59,285 bases of DNA from Parachlorella kessleri (GCA_001598975.1 BBXU01002137.1:1-59285); one strand, 5' to 3'; shown: positions 35,501 through 47,612, counted from the stretch's first letter. The notes: generated by a model not told the origin, from the sequence alone. A program made the numbers and translations.

Positions 35501-38500
35501 CTAGAAGCGTGTTGGTCACGATGCTTGGTATACTATCATTATGTCGGTAAAGTGCCGCAGCGGACGTCACACACTCATCCGGTCACTGGCATGGCGCTCG
35601 GCTTCCTGCAGTTTGTTATGACCTGCATCGCTGCCGGCAGCGCCTTCCTTTACATGCCCAAGAAACCGGGCGAGATGGGTATTTTGCAGGTGCGGCAGTG
35701 AGGTTGCATTGCCTGCATTTGCGGTGTGCAGCAAGACTCTCTTTTCAGTCCAGTCTGTAACCACCAAGGCTTAAGCAGCGGTGGAGTGATCCAGGACATG
35801 TTGGCAACGACGGCTGGTCTTTGGCTTCGGGGTTTCACGAAGCCTTGGCTAACGGCACAAAGCATGCATGAGTGTAAGCCAGGGATGCTGGTTAGGGCAC
35901 TATGCATTGAAAAGGGGTTGGCGCGGTTCGGCTGCTTGCGCAGGTGTGGCTGCAAGAGTTTGCGTGGACAGAGAAGGACGTGCCGCACAAGCGTCAGGAG
36001 CGGTCCTCGTCCCTTCCCAAGGGCTCCTACGAGCATTTCTGCATGGACTGCGAGCCCATGTTCTGCTTCGAGGTGGGGGGCCGGCAGGCAGCACCAGCGT
36101 GCTCAAGGCCCCAGTTGTATGTTTCGCTTCTTGGTGGGGGAGCACAAGTGGTTGGCGACCATAGGGGCAAGGCGTCCTCTAAGAATGGTAACACTAGTCG
36201 AATGCACCTAGCCCAATGCTTGTGACTGGCAGTCCTAAGCGGTCCGGTGTAAAAGGCATGCCTCTCAGCCAGGAGTGGGCGTGCCTAAGTGCCTAAGTGC
36301 CTTGCTTCATGGCAAGGAGAGGGTGGGTATTTGGCAGGCCATTGTTCGGCTCTACACTCGGATGATGCAGCTCCTCAAAGCTTACCCGCTTTCTATGCAC
36401 GCTTTGCTCTGCAGACTGCGGTCAAGATGATGTACTGGAGCTATCTCTGCTACGACAAAGATGAGACCAAGGTGTGGCTAGTCATCTGTGGGGCGATCAC
36501 ACGGTGTTCAAAGCCTGTTAGTTGAAGCTCAAGCCCATGCGCTTTTGAGGACTCGCAGAAAGGACTCTTGAGCTGTGCACTTGTTGCTGCATGCAGGGCA
36601 CGCCCTTCACCATGGACACCGCCCTCTCTTTGTATGGCCTGGACCACTTTGAGCTGTTCTGGGAGAAGACGCTGGACACCAAGGCCATCATGGGCTGGAA
36701 CGACAGCACGGTGAGTGAGGAGTATGCCTGGCGGCCGCAGAGAGGCAGGTGTAGTTAGGCTTGTTGGGAGACGCTGGTACTGGTCACAGCATGAGCGTGC
36801 TGCCAGCGTCGCTGGACATGGCCAGGTTTCACATCAGTAGGCAGCTGCCGCGGTGAGACGGCTTGTGTGTGTGTTTGCAGGTTGTCATAGCTTTCCGCGG
36901 CACGACAAGCCTGGCCAACATGAGGTCTGACCTGCAGGTGGGTTTTCCCAAACACAGTGGGAGTAAGCAACAGGCATCAGCCACACCTGGCAGAGAGCCT
37001 GAGCGATAGCTACCTGCACCGTCCCCTCTGGTTGGATATGTGAGCCCTGGTGCGAGCAATGTAGCTGCAATGCCCCCGGCGGGGATGCATGCTGTCAATC
37101 TCTCTGCCCCTGGCTGCGCAATGCAGGTATGGATGAAGTCCTACCCAGTCCGCGACGGCAGCTGCTGCCTGGGAACCAGGCCAATGGTCCATATGGGGTT
37201 CCACCGCGCCTGGTTTGCGAACAAGTTCAACGAGAAGATCCTCAGCAGGTCCTGTGCTCATAGCTATCTAGTTTAATGCCGTGATAGTGTTGTTGTGGTA
37301 CTGCTGCTCCTGGCCGCCGCATCTCATGCTGGACTGGTTGCAACGACGCCACGTGTATCGTAAGGGCATGGCATTGTATCGCACCAGCCATTGATGTCAC
37401 CCATCGATTCAGAATGTCTCATGTGGCTGTCTGAGTCCTGCTTAGGTGCAGTCAGGTGCAGAGGGGCGACTGTCCTCGATAGTCTGTTATCCGCTACACC
37501 GTGCAACACAGCCTTAAGGCCCCTCCAGCGGTCTGTTGCAGGCTGGCGCAGGTGCTCAAGGGTTGCACCCAACAACAAGCCGATGCCGGCACGGGGAAGG
37601 ATGTGACTGTCCATGTCACAGGGTGAGGTTTCTACCGTCTTGCGGAAGTGTCATTCCTACACGGCGGCAGGTGCACTGCAGCTGCTTCCAGACACCTGCA
37701 GCCTGCTTGTGCCGACTTCAGCCGTAGTCTGTGTGCTTACCCGCAAAGTGTGTCAGGCACGTTAGAGGTGTGCCCATGCACCCGGGGAAGCGGAAGGCCG
37801 CCTGTAAGGGAGGGTCATGAACGCAGGCACTCTCTGGGCGGTGCACTGGCAACGCTGTGCGCGTTCGACATTAGGCAACGCTGCCCCTTCGCCGCCTACA
37901 CCACCAACATCAGGGTCTACACCTTCGGGGTGAGCAGCTGCGCCGGCGCTCAATGCTAGCGGGTCACACCAGTGGCCTCTTCCTGGCCATCCATGTGTGC
38001 TTGCTCCAGGTGTCATCGACTGGGGGGAGGACAGGGACCAGCGTCAGCCTATGTGGGCAGGGTTTCCGCGCCTCACACCCCAGTGTCGCAAGACGGTGTG
38101 AGGACTGGCCTCAAGGCTTGGTGTAGATTCCCAGCTGGCTGCTCTTCCAAATAGGCGGAGCCTGTGTATCTGGCAATACTGCGCATGGTGGCCATGCATT
38201 TTCAAACCCTCCATGCAGACACCTGGGAACTGGCAAGCCCCCTGTGCATGCCCTCCCCCCTTGCAGGCGCCGCGCACTGGTAACCACGCATTTGCCGAGC
38301 TGTACAACGAGGCGCTGCCTGACACGTGGCACATCATCAACAATGACGACATGATCACCCGAGGCGGCAAGTTCTTCGTCCTCTACAAGCGGGCGGGGCA
38401 CCGGGTGAGGGCTCTCCTTTTGTGGGGTGCCCAACTCTGACAGGAAGGCGTGCGTGGGGTGTGGGTAGGTCGCGGGCCAACGCTTTGCTCAGCTGAGAGG

Positions 38501-40929
38501 GCAGGGCGGTTGAAGGGTGTCGCAGATCAGAGCTGCTCTCAGCCGAGGGGGCCAGGGGGTTGAAACTGGGAGTGCCTTGTTCCTTGCTTGGCATTCGCCG
38601 CTCCGGCACTTTTGGAAGCAGTTGGAACTCCCCATGCGCTGCTGCCGTCTGCTACGATAGCTTGCCACAGCGATGGACTTGCTGTATGGCTGGTTGCAAG
38701 CTTTGTGTGGTGACATTCAGTGATGCAAAGAGCCTTTCTTTCATTTCCTGGGGTCAAGCCATGTAGTTGTCTGCCTTGCTGTCGCGCAGGTATTGATCAA
38801 CCGTCGGGGGGACATGCTTGTCAGGCCTTCTTTTGTGGAGTCGTCCATCCGCAATGTGCCAGGTGTAGGTAAGTTCCTCCTACCCACAGCGTCTCCTTCT
38901 GACAATTGGCCATGCCGTGCAAGTCAGTGGGCTTTTGTAGGCTGCCCTGCAAGACAGTGCGTTTGCCTGAAAGCTGAGGCTATTGGTTGTCCCAGTTGTG
39001 CAATGGGAGGCATCCATGCACCACTGCCGTAAGCTTGCAGGCCTATACCGAGGGTGGGGCACCATCCGCGACCACCTGCTGACCAGCTACCAGAAGGCCA
39101 TGGTGGCGGTGGTGCAGGCGCAGTTTGGAGCCAAGTCCTTTCATGACGGGAAGGATGGAGTGCTGTCGCTTGCTTCGCAGTTAGGTACGAGTCAAGGGGC
39201 GGCCTGGGAGAGTGAACACTAGCGAGGGTCTTGAGGGTTGGGAGGCGAGCGGCTGACAAGTTGTGAGTCAACTAGCAGAGGTTGCTGGCCAGAGGTTGCT
39301 TGACTGGAGACATATAGAGCGCAACTGGGTACCCCTGTGCCCTGTACTGCTCCCTGGGCTTCTGTATGGCAACTTGAGCGTAGGAACAGGCTCCTCAGCC
39401 GGAGAGACCCTCAGTGCTTGAGGGCGCTGCAGGCACCCGGGCAGCGCTCCAGGGGGCGGGGCTGGCGGTGGATCAGCTGGGCAAGCTGGCTTCCAGTAGC
39501 ATCAGCCCCGAGACGTTCACACTGGGCACAGGGCCCAGCGGCGGCAAGGTAGGGGGCTGCTGGCAGTGTAGGGGGCAGGGGTGGGCGGCAGAAGGTCCAC
39601 AAGGTCTTCAACAGGCAGATGGGTTACGTCTGCCAATCTGCTGCTGATGTGGGGTGAACGCCAAAGGGGTGGGACCCCGTCTGATTGTCTTGAAGGGTTT
39701 CAGATCGATGGTCACAAGGATGGGAGGAGGCTGGGCGGCACCGAATGGGTTAATGCTAGAACCTTGGCTGGCCAGAGCTGGGTTGGGGGAAGGGGAGAGG
39801 GCTCGTACGGTGCCCCTCCGCCGCACGACTGCATCCCACAAACGTGTAGTGTGTATTGCCTATCCCCGCACACCTGCAGTGGCGGCGCCTGTTGATGTCC
39901 ATGCGGCGGAGCATCAGCAATAATGGCAGCACAGGAGGCACCAGCACGGGCAGCAGCAGCGCGGGCAGGGACACCCCCGGCGCTCGCAAGGCACAGGGCA
40001 CTCAGGAGCAATTACAAGCTGTGCCGGCAGCAGGGGATCTGATGTGGGTTACAGGTAAAGGTGCTGCCAAGGACAGTTGTCTGTGAGGCTGGGAGGGTGT
40101 GCAACTTGCCCGTGCTTGTTTGCTTGTCCCCACTTCCGGCGTTGCTGACCGATGCAGCTGGCACCCGCCACACAACTGTCTAACCCTGCTTGTCATGTGC
40201 ATCCCATCCTTAGTTGCCTGTACAGCAGGTCCCCCTGCTTAAGAGCTGAGCATATGCTGAGCCGCACTCCTGCTGCAGCCGCCGGCTTTGGCGGTAGGCG
40301 TATCGACACATCGATTTTGTCCTGCAACTGCAGGAGCACACGCCACCTCCCGGCCTGCAGTCACAGTCGAGCCTCATGGGGACGAGGGGGAGGAGGAGGA
40401 AGCCGTCAGCGAGGAAGGCGGCATCATGCACCAGCGCTGCAAGCGGAGGCTGCCCCGGTGCGAGCACGCCACGGTCTGCTCTCTGATGGAGCCCCCCGGG
40501 CGGCGGGCCGGGGCCAAGCCCTGCCAGGCGGTTGCCAACCCCATGGCCGACCCGTCAAACAGGTCTACACGCCCGCTTGACATTGATGGACAGCTGGGCG
40601 GATATGGGCCCAGGGTGGTGCAGCAGGGGCGGGGGCAGGATGTGGAGCTGGGGCTGCTGCCACATCAGGCAGAGTCCCCGCCCGCCTCGCCCCACATGCC
40701 GCTGACCTCCACACGGGGCCACGTGGCGGAGCAGCCGCAGTTTGACCTGGTGCTGCCCAGTTCCACCCAAGCCAGCACAGGGTCGGGTGTGCTGAAGGCG
40801 GTGCAAGAAGGGGAGGGGAGCGGGATGTCACCAGGGGGCGGGGAAAAGGGCATGGCAGTTGTGGAGACCGAAATGGGGAGGACCACCGCCCCGGCAGTTG
40901 TGGTGATTGGATCCAACAAGCAGCCGTAG
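32511..40929 (+). CDS. Polytopic membrane class-3 lipase, copy L3 (22 exons)
   Basis: Predicted 1030-aa paralogue of L1 and L2. Exons: 32511-32690, 32811-32891, 33214-33353, 33562-33714, 33980-34059, 34461-34667, 34814-34962, 35286-35405, 35612-35689, 35944-36072, 36415-36471, 36597-36710, 36881-36937, 37127-37248, 37542-37622, 37827-37929, 38267-38404, 38790-38862, 39041-39184, 39433-39548, 39880-40054, 40334-40929. An acidic/Ser-rich N-terminus leads into SPHYDTSKDVVLR, shared by all copies. Hydrophobic segments fill exons 2-9, with a Cys pair in exon 6 (LKCRDWQYNC). The lipase core has VVIAFRGT, RPMVHMGFHRAW, nucleophile Ser in GHSLGGA, NNDD and DHLLTSY. A basic WRRLLMSMRR stretch in exon 21 opens a disordered tail with TVCSLM, ANPMADPS and STRGHVAEQPQFDLVL. 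Introns 7 and 8 have GC donors; intron 1 has GT where L1 and L2 have GC. All exons are open with intact catalytic motifs. Confidence 0.9.
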
Positions 40930-42383
40930 TAGAGGGCGGGCGCGGGGCGAGGGCCGATGCTGCTTGCCAGCTCCATGTGTGGGTCACGTGGCTGGGAGGG
41001 CGGGCGGAGCATGGGACGACCTCGGATATGGACTTGCAGCCCTGCATGTGTGTGAGCTGGCATTACGCGTGCTTCTGGCAATCCCTCAGCATTGGTGACA
41101 CATGGCTACTGCAAACATATGATCGGGTTGAACCGTGCTTTCATGGTTTGGTTCCTGTGGTGGGCATTTTGTTGGGTGGAATGGCAGCCACATAATTGTT
41201 GTGGGCTGTGTACTTTGTTTGTTGACACCTTTTCCTTTTTCAGCAATCTTCATCACGTGGCAAGATGAGCGCTCTGATGGCAGGCAGTCTTGACGCATTC
41301 AACTTGTCAGTCCCGTCCTGTGTATGTGCTATGCCAGGAATGTTGCGCCCATGCCTGCCATGGTTTGCAACCTGGTTGGTTTCGGTCTATTTGATTCATA
41401 GTCTTACCATGACGTATCAAATGTGACTCTGCTCTTCTTTCTTCAGCTCATTTATCTAAATGACAGGTGTGATATAGCACTTTTGTTGGTTTGACTCATG
41501 GCTTACACTGTATAACTGCTCTCTCTTCCCAAGCCCGGCTCAGCTGGCTAGACACACGTTTGGTTGATGGCTGTGCCTCTTGTTCTCCCTTTTGGATTGG
41601 TGGTGCATGCCATATATGGAGTTGGTACTTGGGTTCCGCGGTTTGTGAGTTTACCACATCCTGGCGCGTTGTCGGCCCAAGTTGTGAGGACCCACGGCGC
41701 ATGGTCAAGTTGCGGTACGGTGTTGAACTTGGATAGAATCGTGGCTGTTCCGGGGTGTATACATTGGGCAGCTGTTCCGGGGTCATACACATTGTGCGGC
41801 CTGTTCAAAAATATTGAACCAGCAGTAAGCTGTTGGCCCATTATTGTGCAACGCAGGGAATATCATTTGCAAGCCCGTGGGGCGTCATCAAACGAAGATG
41901 GCAATGCGATCATATTGAAGGCTGCAAACACAACCATAGACAAGTGAGGCCATGCTTTGGAAGGACGTCTACAGAGCCTCGGCGCTTGCGCCCTGCCAGG
42001 TCATTCGCGGGCGTTTGTGAACAAGGGCGATTACCACGACCTCCCAGCCATTGTACATACCTGTGTAGCTTGCTGGCTGCTGCCTTCTTGAAATTTGATC
42101 CCCTGCTCATTTCCGGCTCAGCCTGGCGCGCCACGACTGCCCATTACGCAGCAGCACAGCAGCTGCCCCCGTCTTGCCGAGTGTTTGAGTGGTTGCGAGA
42201 TTTGGAGGGCAGGCTACCACGACCTGACCGAGGTGAGATCTGTGTTAATTCCCATTTCGCCGCTCCACACTGATCTACATGCATATGCTGAAAGGCCTCG
42301 CTCTCGGTCGCAGGGTTGCTTTTCAAGTTGGGTCGCCCGTAAGACACCCGCAGGTTTACCCCCAAGCTTTCAGACGCTGCGTC
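40930..42383. other. Intergenic between L3 and hemerythrin gene
   Basis: About 1.45 kb with no supported gene. A few frames of about 120-145 codons around 41.5-42.4 kb show no domain, no consistent splice partners and no similarity to neighbours. An untranslated leader for the hemerythrin gene could lie here. Confidence 0.45.
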
Positions 42384-44298
42384 ATGGCGGCAGCATCAGG
42401 TGGGCCCTGCAGCTAGGTCAGACAGGTGTTCACCGTTTTGTTTGTTGGCGTGCCTGCTAAGCTGGACTCCCAACTGGTGGAACCCTGGGCACTGTGGTTG
42501 TGTATACCTTGAGCATATGCCTTGTGTGCCTCCCCCTGTTTGTGCCAGCTGGTCTGCTCCTTCATATCCAAGGCTCTTCAACCAGGCGCTTCCCTTGCTG
42601 AAATCGTCTCCAGCCCTTGCTTGCCACTGCAGCTGACCAACTTCGCGAGCCCACCATCTTGGACATGGTGGTGACTGACCACCGCAACGCACTAGCTTTG
42701 CTAGACAAGTTTGAGCAGGTGGGATGGCTGCAGAGCACACTGGTTGGGTCTGGCCTGCAGGCTGGGCGACAAATGTTGCATTGTTTCTCCTTCTCCGCTC
42801 GGCTTCGGCCTGCTCCATCGCCTGGGGTTCGCTTGCTGGAGGCCAGTCTGACAGGGAGTGTTCCACTTCTCTGCAGGCATCTTCCAGCCAGGATAGAATT
42901 GGGATGGAGAACACGCTGAATGCTATCAGCATGGAGATTCTGATGCACTCTGTGGTAAGCTGGAGAGCTGCAAGCTGTGTTGGGCATGTGCCTCAGGAGC
43001 ACCCTCTGAAACTAGCTAAATTCTGCTAGGATGCCTGTGTGTGTAGTGGCACAAGCCAGCCTGACGAGTGTGAGTCAGGTGCTTGGTAGAAGGATGGCGT
43101 GATGTGTCGTCAAACTGCTCAGTGCTTAGAGTGCAGGCAGAGGAGTCTGTTCTGTACCCTTTCATTGAGGAGCGGATGGGGGAGCAGGGCAAGGAGTTCA
43201 GTGAGGTGAGATCATCATACCTTGGGATGCTGGGGAGGTAGGGACAGGCTAGTAGCCTGTCTGCTATTGGAGTAGCGTTTGATGTCGGGCATACACGGTT
43301 CATAGTGGAAATTTGATATCATGTGCCGGCTGTGGCCTGTGCTTTTAATCAGTCATAGCAATGTTTCAGCATTAGCTTGGAGTGATACTGGGATTTGTTG
43401 TTGAGTTTGTTATTGTGCAGCCCACTAGCTTACTACCCGTAACTTTCGGTGCAGCATTCTCTAAGGGAGCACAAGAAGCTGGAGAAGGATTTGTTGGAGG
43501 CACTCCAGGCGCGCACTGAGGGTGGCCATGAGCTGATGGATGTTGTGAAGCAATTTAGGAAGGTGGGTATCCTGAGCATCTTTCATGTCCATAGCAGCTA
43601 TCATGTCAAGTGCTATGTAGAAGTGGCTTTGCTGGTCGCTCACACGAGCGCTTGTTATAACGACAGAAGCCTGCCACTGTGAGGGTAGGGTATGAAAAAT
43701 TTAGTCGTTCACAAAGAGGTAATTTATATTCGTTGGGAGTGTCGTATTATCATGTGTGGAGTGCTTGTACGATGGGGAGCCATGCTAGTGGGTCTTGCAC
43801 AACTTGATCAAAAGAAAGTGATGTGATTTGTGCTTGCAGCACTTCGAGCACCACCTGAAGGATGAGGAGCAGGACTTCTTCCCTAAGCTGGTGCAGCAGG
43901 CCTCAGGTACACATAGGGTGGCGCTTGGCGATCGTCCACCCGAGCCCCTCTTAGAACTAGTAGTTGCATGGGTTTGACCCTCAATCAACACTGCCATAAC
44001 ACACGACCCATTGCCATAGCACATGACACATGAAAACCCAGGCAGCCTGACTGCTTGCCCTCAGTGGCCGTGCAGTTGAGAGGCCGGAGGTGCTTGAGTG
44101 CGTTGTACAGAATTGGTAGCCAAAGCCCGCATGGGTTGCAGCAGGCTTGATGGCCATGAATCCTTGCAGTATTACGTGGGCAGGGGATCACCTTGTGTGA
44201 CTTCTTTGTCCTTTGCAGAAGAGGAGCTGACACAGCTAGGGCCACAGTTCATCCAAGCCAAGACCCAAGCCCCGGTAGAGCCCAGGGCAGAGCCTTGA
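42384..44298 (+). CDS. Hemerythrin HHE-domain protein
   Basis: Predicted 167-aa protein made almost wholly of one hemerythrin HHE cation-binding domain. Exons: 42384-42399, 42633-42718, 42877-42954, 43137-43205, 43455-43562, 43840-43906, 44219-44298; all phases agree. The first coding exon is only 16 nt (MAAAS), chosen because its phase-1 donor joins exactly to the frame reading ADQLREPTILDMVVTDHRN. Likely Fe ligands are His in TDHRN, His and Glu in MHSVAEESVLYP, His in REHKKLEKDL, and two His plus an acidic residue in HFEHHLKDEEQDFFP. The pattern fits a four-helix bundle binding a di-iron centre. HHE proteins bind O2 or NO, or act in iron homeostasis; the role here cannot be told. No transit peptide is obvious, so it is probably cytosolic. 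A longer N-terminus encoded upstream cannot be excluded. Confidence 0.88.
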
Positions 44299-44988
44299 GG
44301 AACAACAAGTAGTGACAGAAGAGAGCTGGGAAGTGCCACTATATAAGCCTTGTTAACGAGCAAAAAACACGTGTGATAGCATTGCTCCTCTAACTGAGAG
44401 AATGGTGAATACCCATTTCTTTTTGTGAGTCAAACTCGGTGGTTTTGTTGCCTGTCTGTTGGTATCCCAAACTGGTTACCAAGCGTTGTAAGGCATTTTG
44501 TTGAACCCTGGGTATCACAACCCATTACAGAGGATGAATGGGATGAGTTAGCCAGCATTGTCACCTGGCCGCGTGGGCCACAACCTCTGAGACTTTCCTA
44601 AACAAGCTATCTGTACCACATTTTCCAACCAGCCCTATCAGTACAACTCGCTTCTTTGTTTACACTACCTGCCACCCTCACTATGGTTGTACCACAAGCA
44701 ACCACGAAATTCTGGCAAGAGCCCTGGCCTCCCCAAACAACAAAGACAACAGCACCTGAGCGGTACACTGCCCTTCACAATTGCTATGCCCTCTGCTGCC
44801 TATAGCTACAACAACACTGCTGTCAGCCTGCTTTTACATGGTGTTAGCCTGCTACTACATCCTGACACCAATCGTTATAAGAACCCAAAACTCAGTGTCC
44901 CTGCCCAGCAACAACTTCTCGCTGCTGCTGCTGTGCCGTTCTCCCAGCGTCAGCCACCCTGCTGCTGAGCCGGCGCTACTCTCTGTTG
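44299..44988. other. Convergent intergenic region, hemerythrin and HMGCL
   Basis: Both flanking genes end here (tail to tail). It holds two 3' untranslated regions, with a TGTAA motif for the hemerythrin gene at 44487. No gene seen. Confidence 0.6.
44487..44491 (+). terminator. TGTAA poly(A) signal candidate, hemerythrin gene
   Basis: TGTAA lies about 190 bases downstream of the hemerythrin stop codon. Confidence 0.35.
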
Positions 44989-47612
44989 TCAAGCCGTTCT
45001 TGCAGTGTCCCCATGCTGCTGCTCCTGCTGCTTCTGCTGCGCCGCTGCAGCCTCCCGCTTGCGCAACATGGCCTCCGCGACTCTGCTGTTGGGCCTACGC
45101 CCCAGTGCCTGGGAAATGAATGCGCTGGCATCCACAAGCTTCTCCAAGTCCACTCCATGGTGGATGCCAAACCCGTTGAGCATGTACACAACGTCCTCTG
45201 TGGCCACATTGCCTGCGGGTATGACACATGGCAGCAGAGTCAGCGGGGTCACATGCCACTGCCATGGATGAGCACACTGCACATCCTTTGCGACAGGAGA
45301 CGAATGTCGTGAGGTTGACACGCTGTGCGCCATGCTGTAGTCAAGCAGGGCATGGTAATAAACCCCCGTTCATGGCCCACCAGCGGTGATAAGGGTAACG
45401 ATGCAGACCCTGTCAGGGCAGAGAATGGCCACACACCTGTGGCGCCTTTTGCGTATGGGCAGCCACCCAGGCCTGCGAGCGAGGAGTCAACTACTTGAAC
45501 CCCCAACTGGAGCGCCGTCAGGATGTTCGCCAGTGCCTGACCTGCAAGCACTAGGGCCCAGCAGCAGTCACTCCTTGCAGCCACAGAAATAGCAAAAATG
45601 CTGCTTGAGCTCGGTGTCTTGACAAGACAACGCCCCAGCTTCTCATGAGAAACACAGCCCTTGCTGTACTAAGCCTGATAACAATGCCTCACAGCTTGAT
45701 AGTGCCACCACGGCTGGCCGCTCACGAACACAATCCACAGCTTGTAGGTTTGGCTCACCATAAGTGTCATGCATATGTGCTCCCAGCTTGTCGACTGGCA
45801 CTACCTCCTTGCATGCCTGCTCGCATCACAGGACAGCCAGGTAGGTTGATGATTAGACACATCTAAGGCTTGCGTGAAAATTCAGCGTGTCTGTAGAGCA
45901 CGGACGGGATAACTGAAGACATAAGGGCGCGCCAGCGGAAGAGCCGGCAGGCGCCTAAGTTTTGCAGCGCGCCATTGCAACACATACCACCCTGACTTCC
46001 GTCAACCTTGGCTGATGCACAGCTGCTGCCGCTACGAATTCGCGTGGGATTCAGCAGGCAGGAAGGGAATGGCTGCCAAGCCTAGAAGCCCTGCCCCACA
46101 AGTCCACCCCCTGAAGCGCACCTCAAACATGGTAGCCACTGTGGCGGGGGTGCCCACGCCTATTGTGTCCCCCATGGAGACCTCGTAGCAGCCCATCTCG
46201 TACAGTCTCGCAGCCACCTCCGCGGCTGCCTTGGGCTCCACCTTGCCCTACACCAAGCGAGTTACGAGCGCCACTTGAAGGCCCCGGTTGACTGGTTCCA
46301 CCACTGGAGTTTGGTACTGTTAATCCGCACCAGCCATGCCGCTAGGGCACTTTGTTGGACCCATTTGTGGGGAACTCGTGGCAGCAGGCTCAGGTGACGG
46401 TACACTGTTACACTACGACAGACTACTGTGCTGCAGGACATCAAGGCCGGGGTCACTGCTTGATAACTACTCACAATCAAGTGAACCTTCTAGCGGGTCT
46501 AAACAGTAAAAGAGCTTTGGTACTTTAGCTGCAAAGGTGCCCTGCCTACTTATAGCAGACCCCTACTGTCATGGACAGCACGCCTAGCACGCGTGGGCCC
46601 CACCCACTGACACGTTCACCTGGTATGGGCAGCCCACCACACAGGAGACGTAGCCCCGCACGGCCACGCCTTCCTGCTTAGCGGCTTTGGCAACCTCCTC
46701 AAACTTGCGCAGGCTGTCATCTATGCTGCAGTTGATGTTCTTGCGATTGAAGGCCTCACTCGCGGCGGTGAAAATGGCAACCTCGTTGGCACCTGCCTTG
46801 ACCGCATTTTCAAAGCCCTGCAGGTTCCGCCCAACAAAAGATCAGCTTGCCAACATGCATACCCAGGCATGACCCACAGAATGCAAGGCATGCACTTTGA
46901 AAGGCAAGTGGAATGCCAAGCCAGCACTGGTGTAGCAGGTGCTCCTGGAAGGGGACGACTCCCATCTCTGGTCTGCTGCTGGCGCCACCTGCCTTCATGT
47001 TGGGCGCGAGGACAGGGTAGCGGACGCCAGGCCGCTTGGTCACGCGGCTCAGGACCTCTGCTGCATCTGCCAGCTGGGGCACCCACTTGGGGCTCACAAA
47101 GCTAGTTGTCTCGACCACGGGCAGCCCAGCGTTGGCCAGGCGCTCAATCAGTTCCACTTTGATCGCTGTGGGGACCTGCACAAATAGGGACCAACAGAGC
47201 GGCGCGTCCATTGACTGCGGAGGGCAACATGCGCACCTTCGAGGCCTCCTGACACTTCACCTGCAGCTGCAACATGACCCTGGGTACCCAAGCCGGTGTT
47301 ATTGGGCGGGGCATGCTTGCTACCTGCCCCCAAGCCAGCTACCAGTGCGTTGTCACCTTGGTTGGCTCGTTCTGCAAGCCATCCCTGGGGCCCACTTCGA
47401 CGATCGTAATGCTGGCAGGAAGGCTCCTCCCGAGAAACTCCTGCACGTCAGTGCTGCCAGTCATGACAGTCACCCGTAGCTTGTTAGCGAAGGTGGTATG
47501 CACAGTGTACGAGTAGTGTGCTGCCATCTCTCACCACGGAGGACTGGAGGGTTGACAAGGGCGCTTCAGCACTTTTGCTCCGTGCAGCCCGTCGCCACAG
47601 TTGTCGAAGCAT
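44989..47612 (-). CDS. HMGCL: Hydroxymethylglutaryl-CoA lyase, mitochondrial
   Basis: Cleaves HMG-CoA to acetyl-CoA and acetoacetate, the last step of leucine breakdown. About 351 aa. Minus-strand exons: 47535-47612, 47357-47440, 46993-47175, 46620-46817, 46122-46247, 45759-45816, 45437-45541, 44989-45212. The first exon ([19 protein letters not shown]) is Arg-rich without acidic residues at its start, typical of a mitochondrial presequence. The TIM-barrel core has [87 protein letters not shown] (metal-binding His pair) and the active-site loop [14 protein letters not shown] with the reactive Cys. Length and motif order match the family. Intron 3 needs a GC donor (AAG|GCAGGT): only that join keeps NMKGFE in frame. 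The C-terminus ends in a Gln/Ala-rich tail with no peroxisomal SKL. Confidence 0.95.

Noticed and set aside
41833..42460. Two overlapping open frames (146 and 121 codons) before the hemerythrin gene
   Set aside because: No recognisable domain, and neither joins in phase to the hemerythrin exons with a good splice site.
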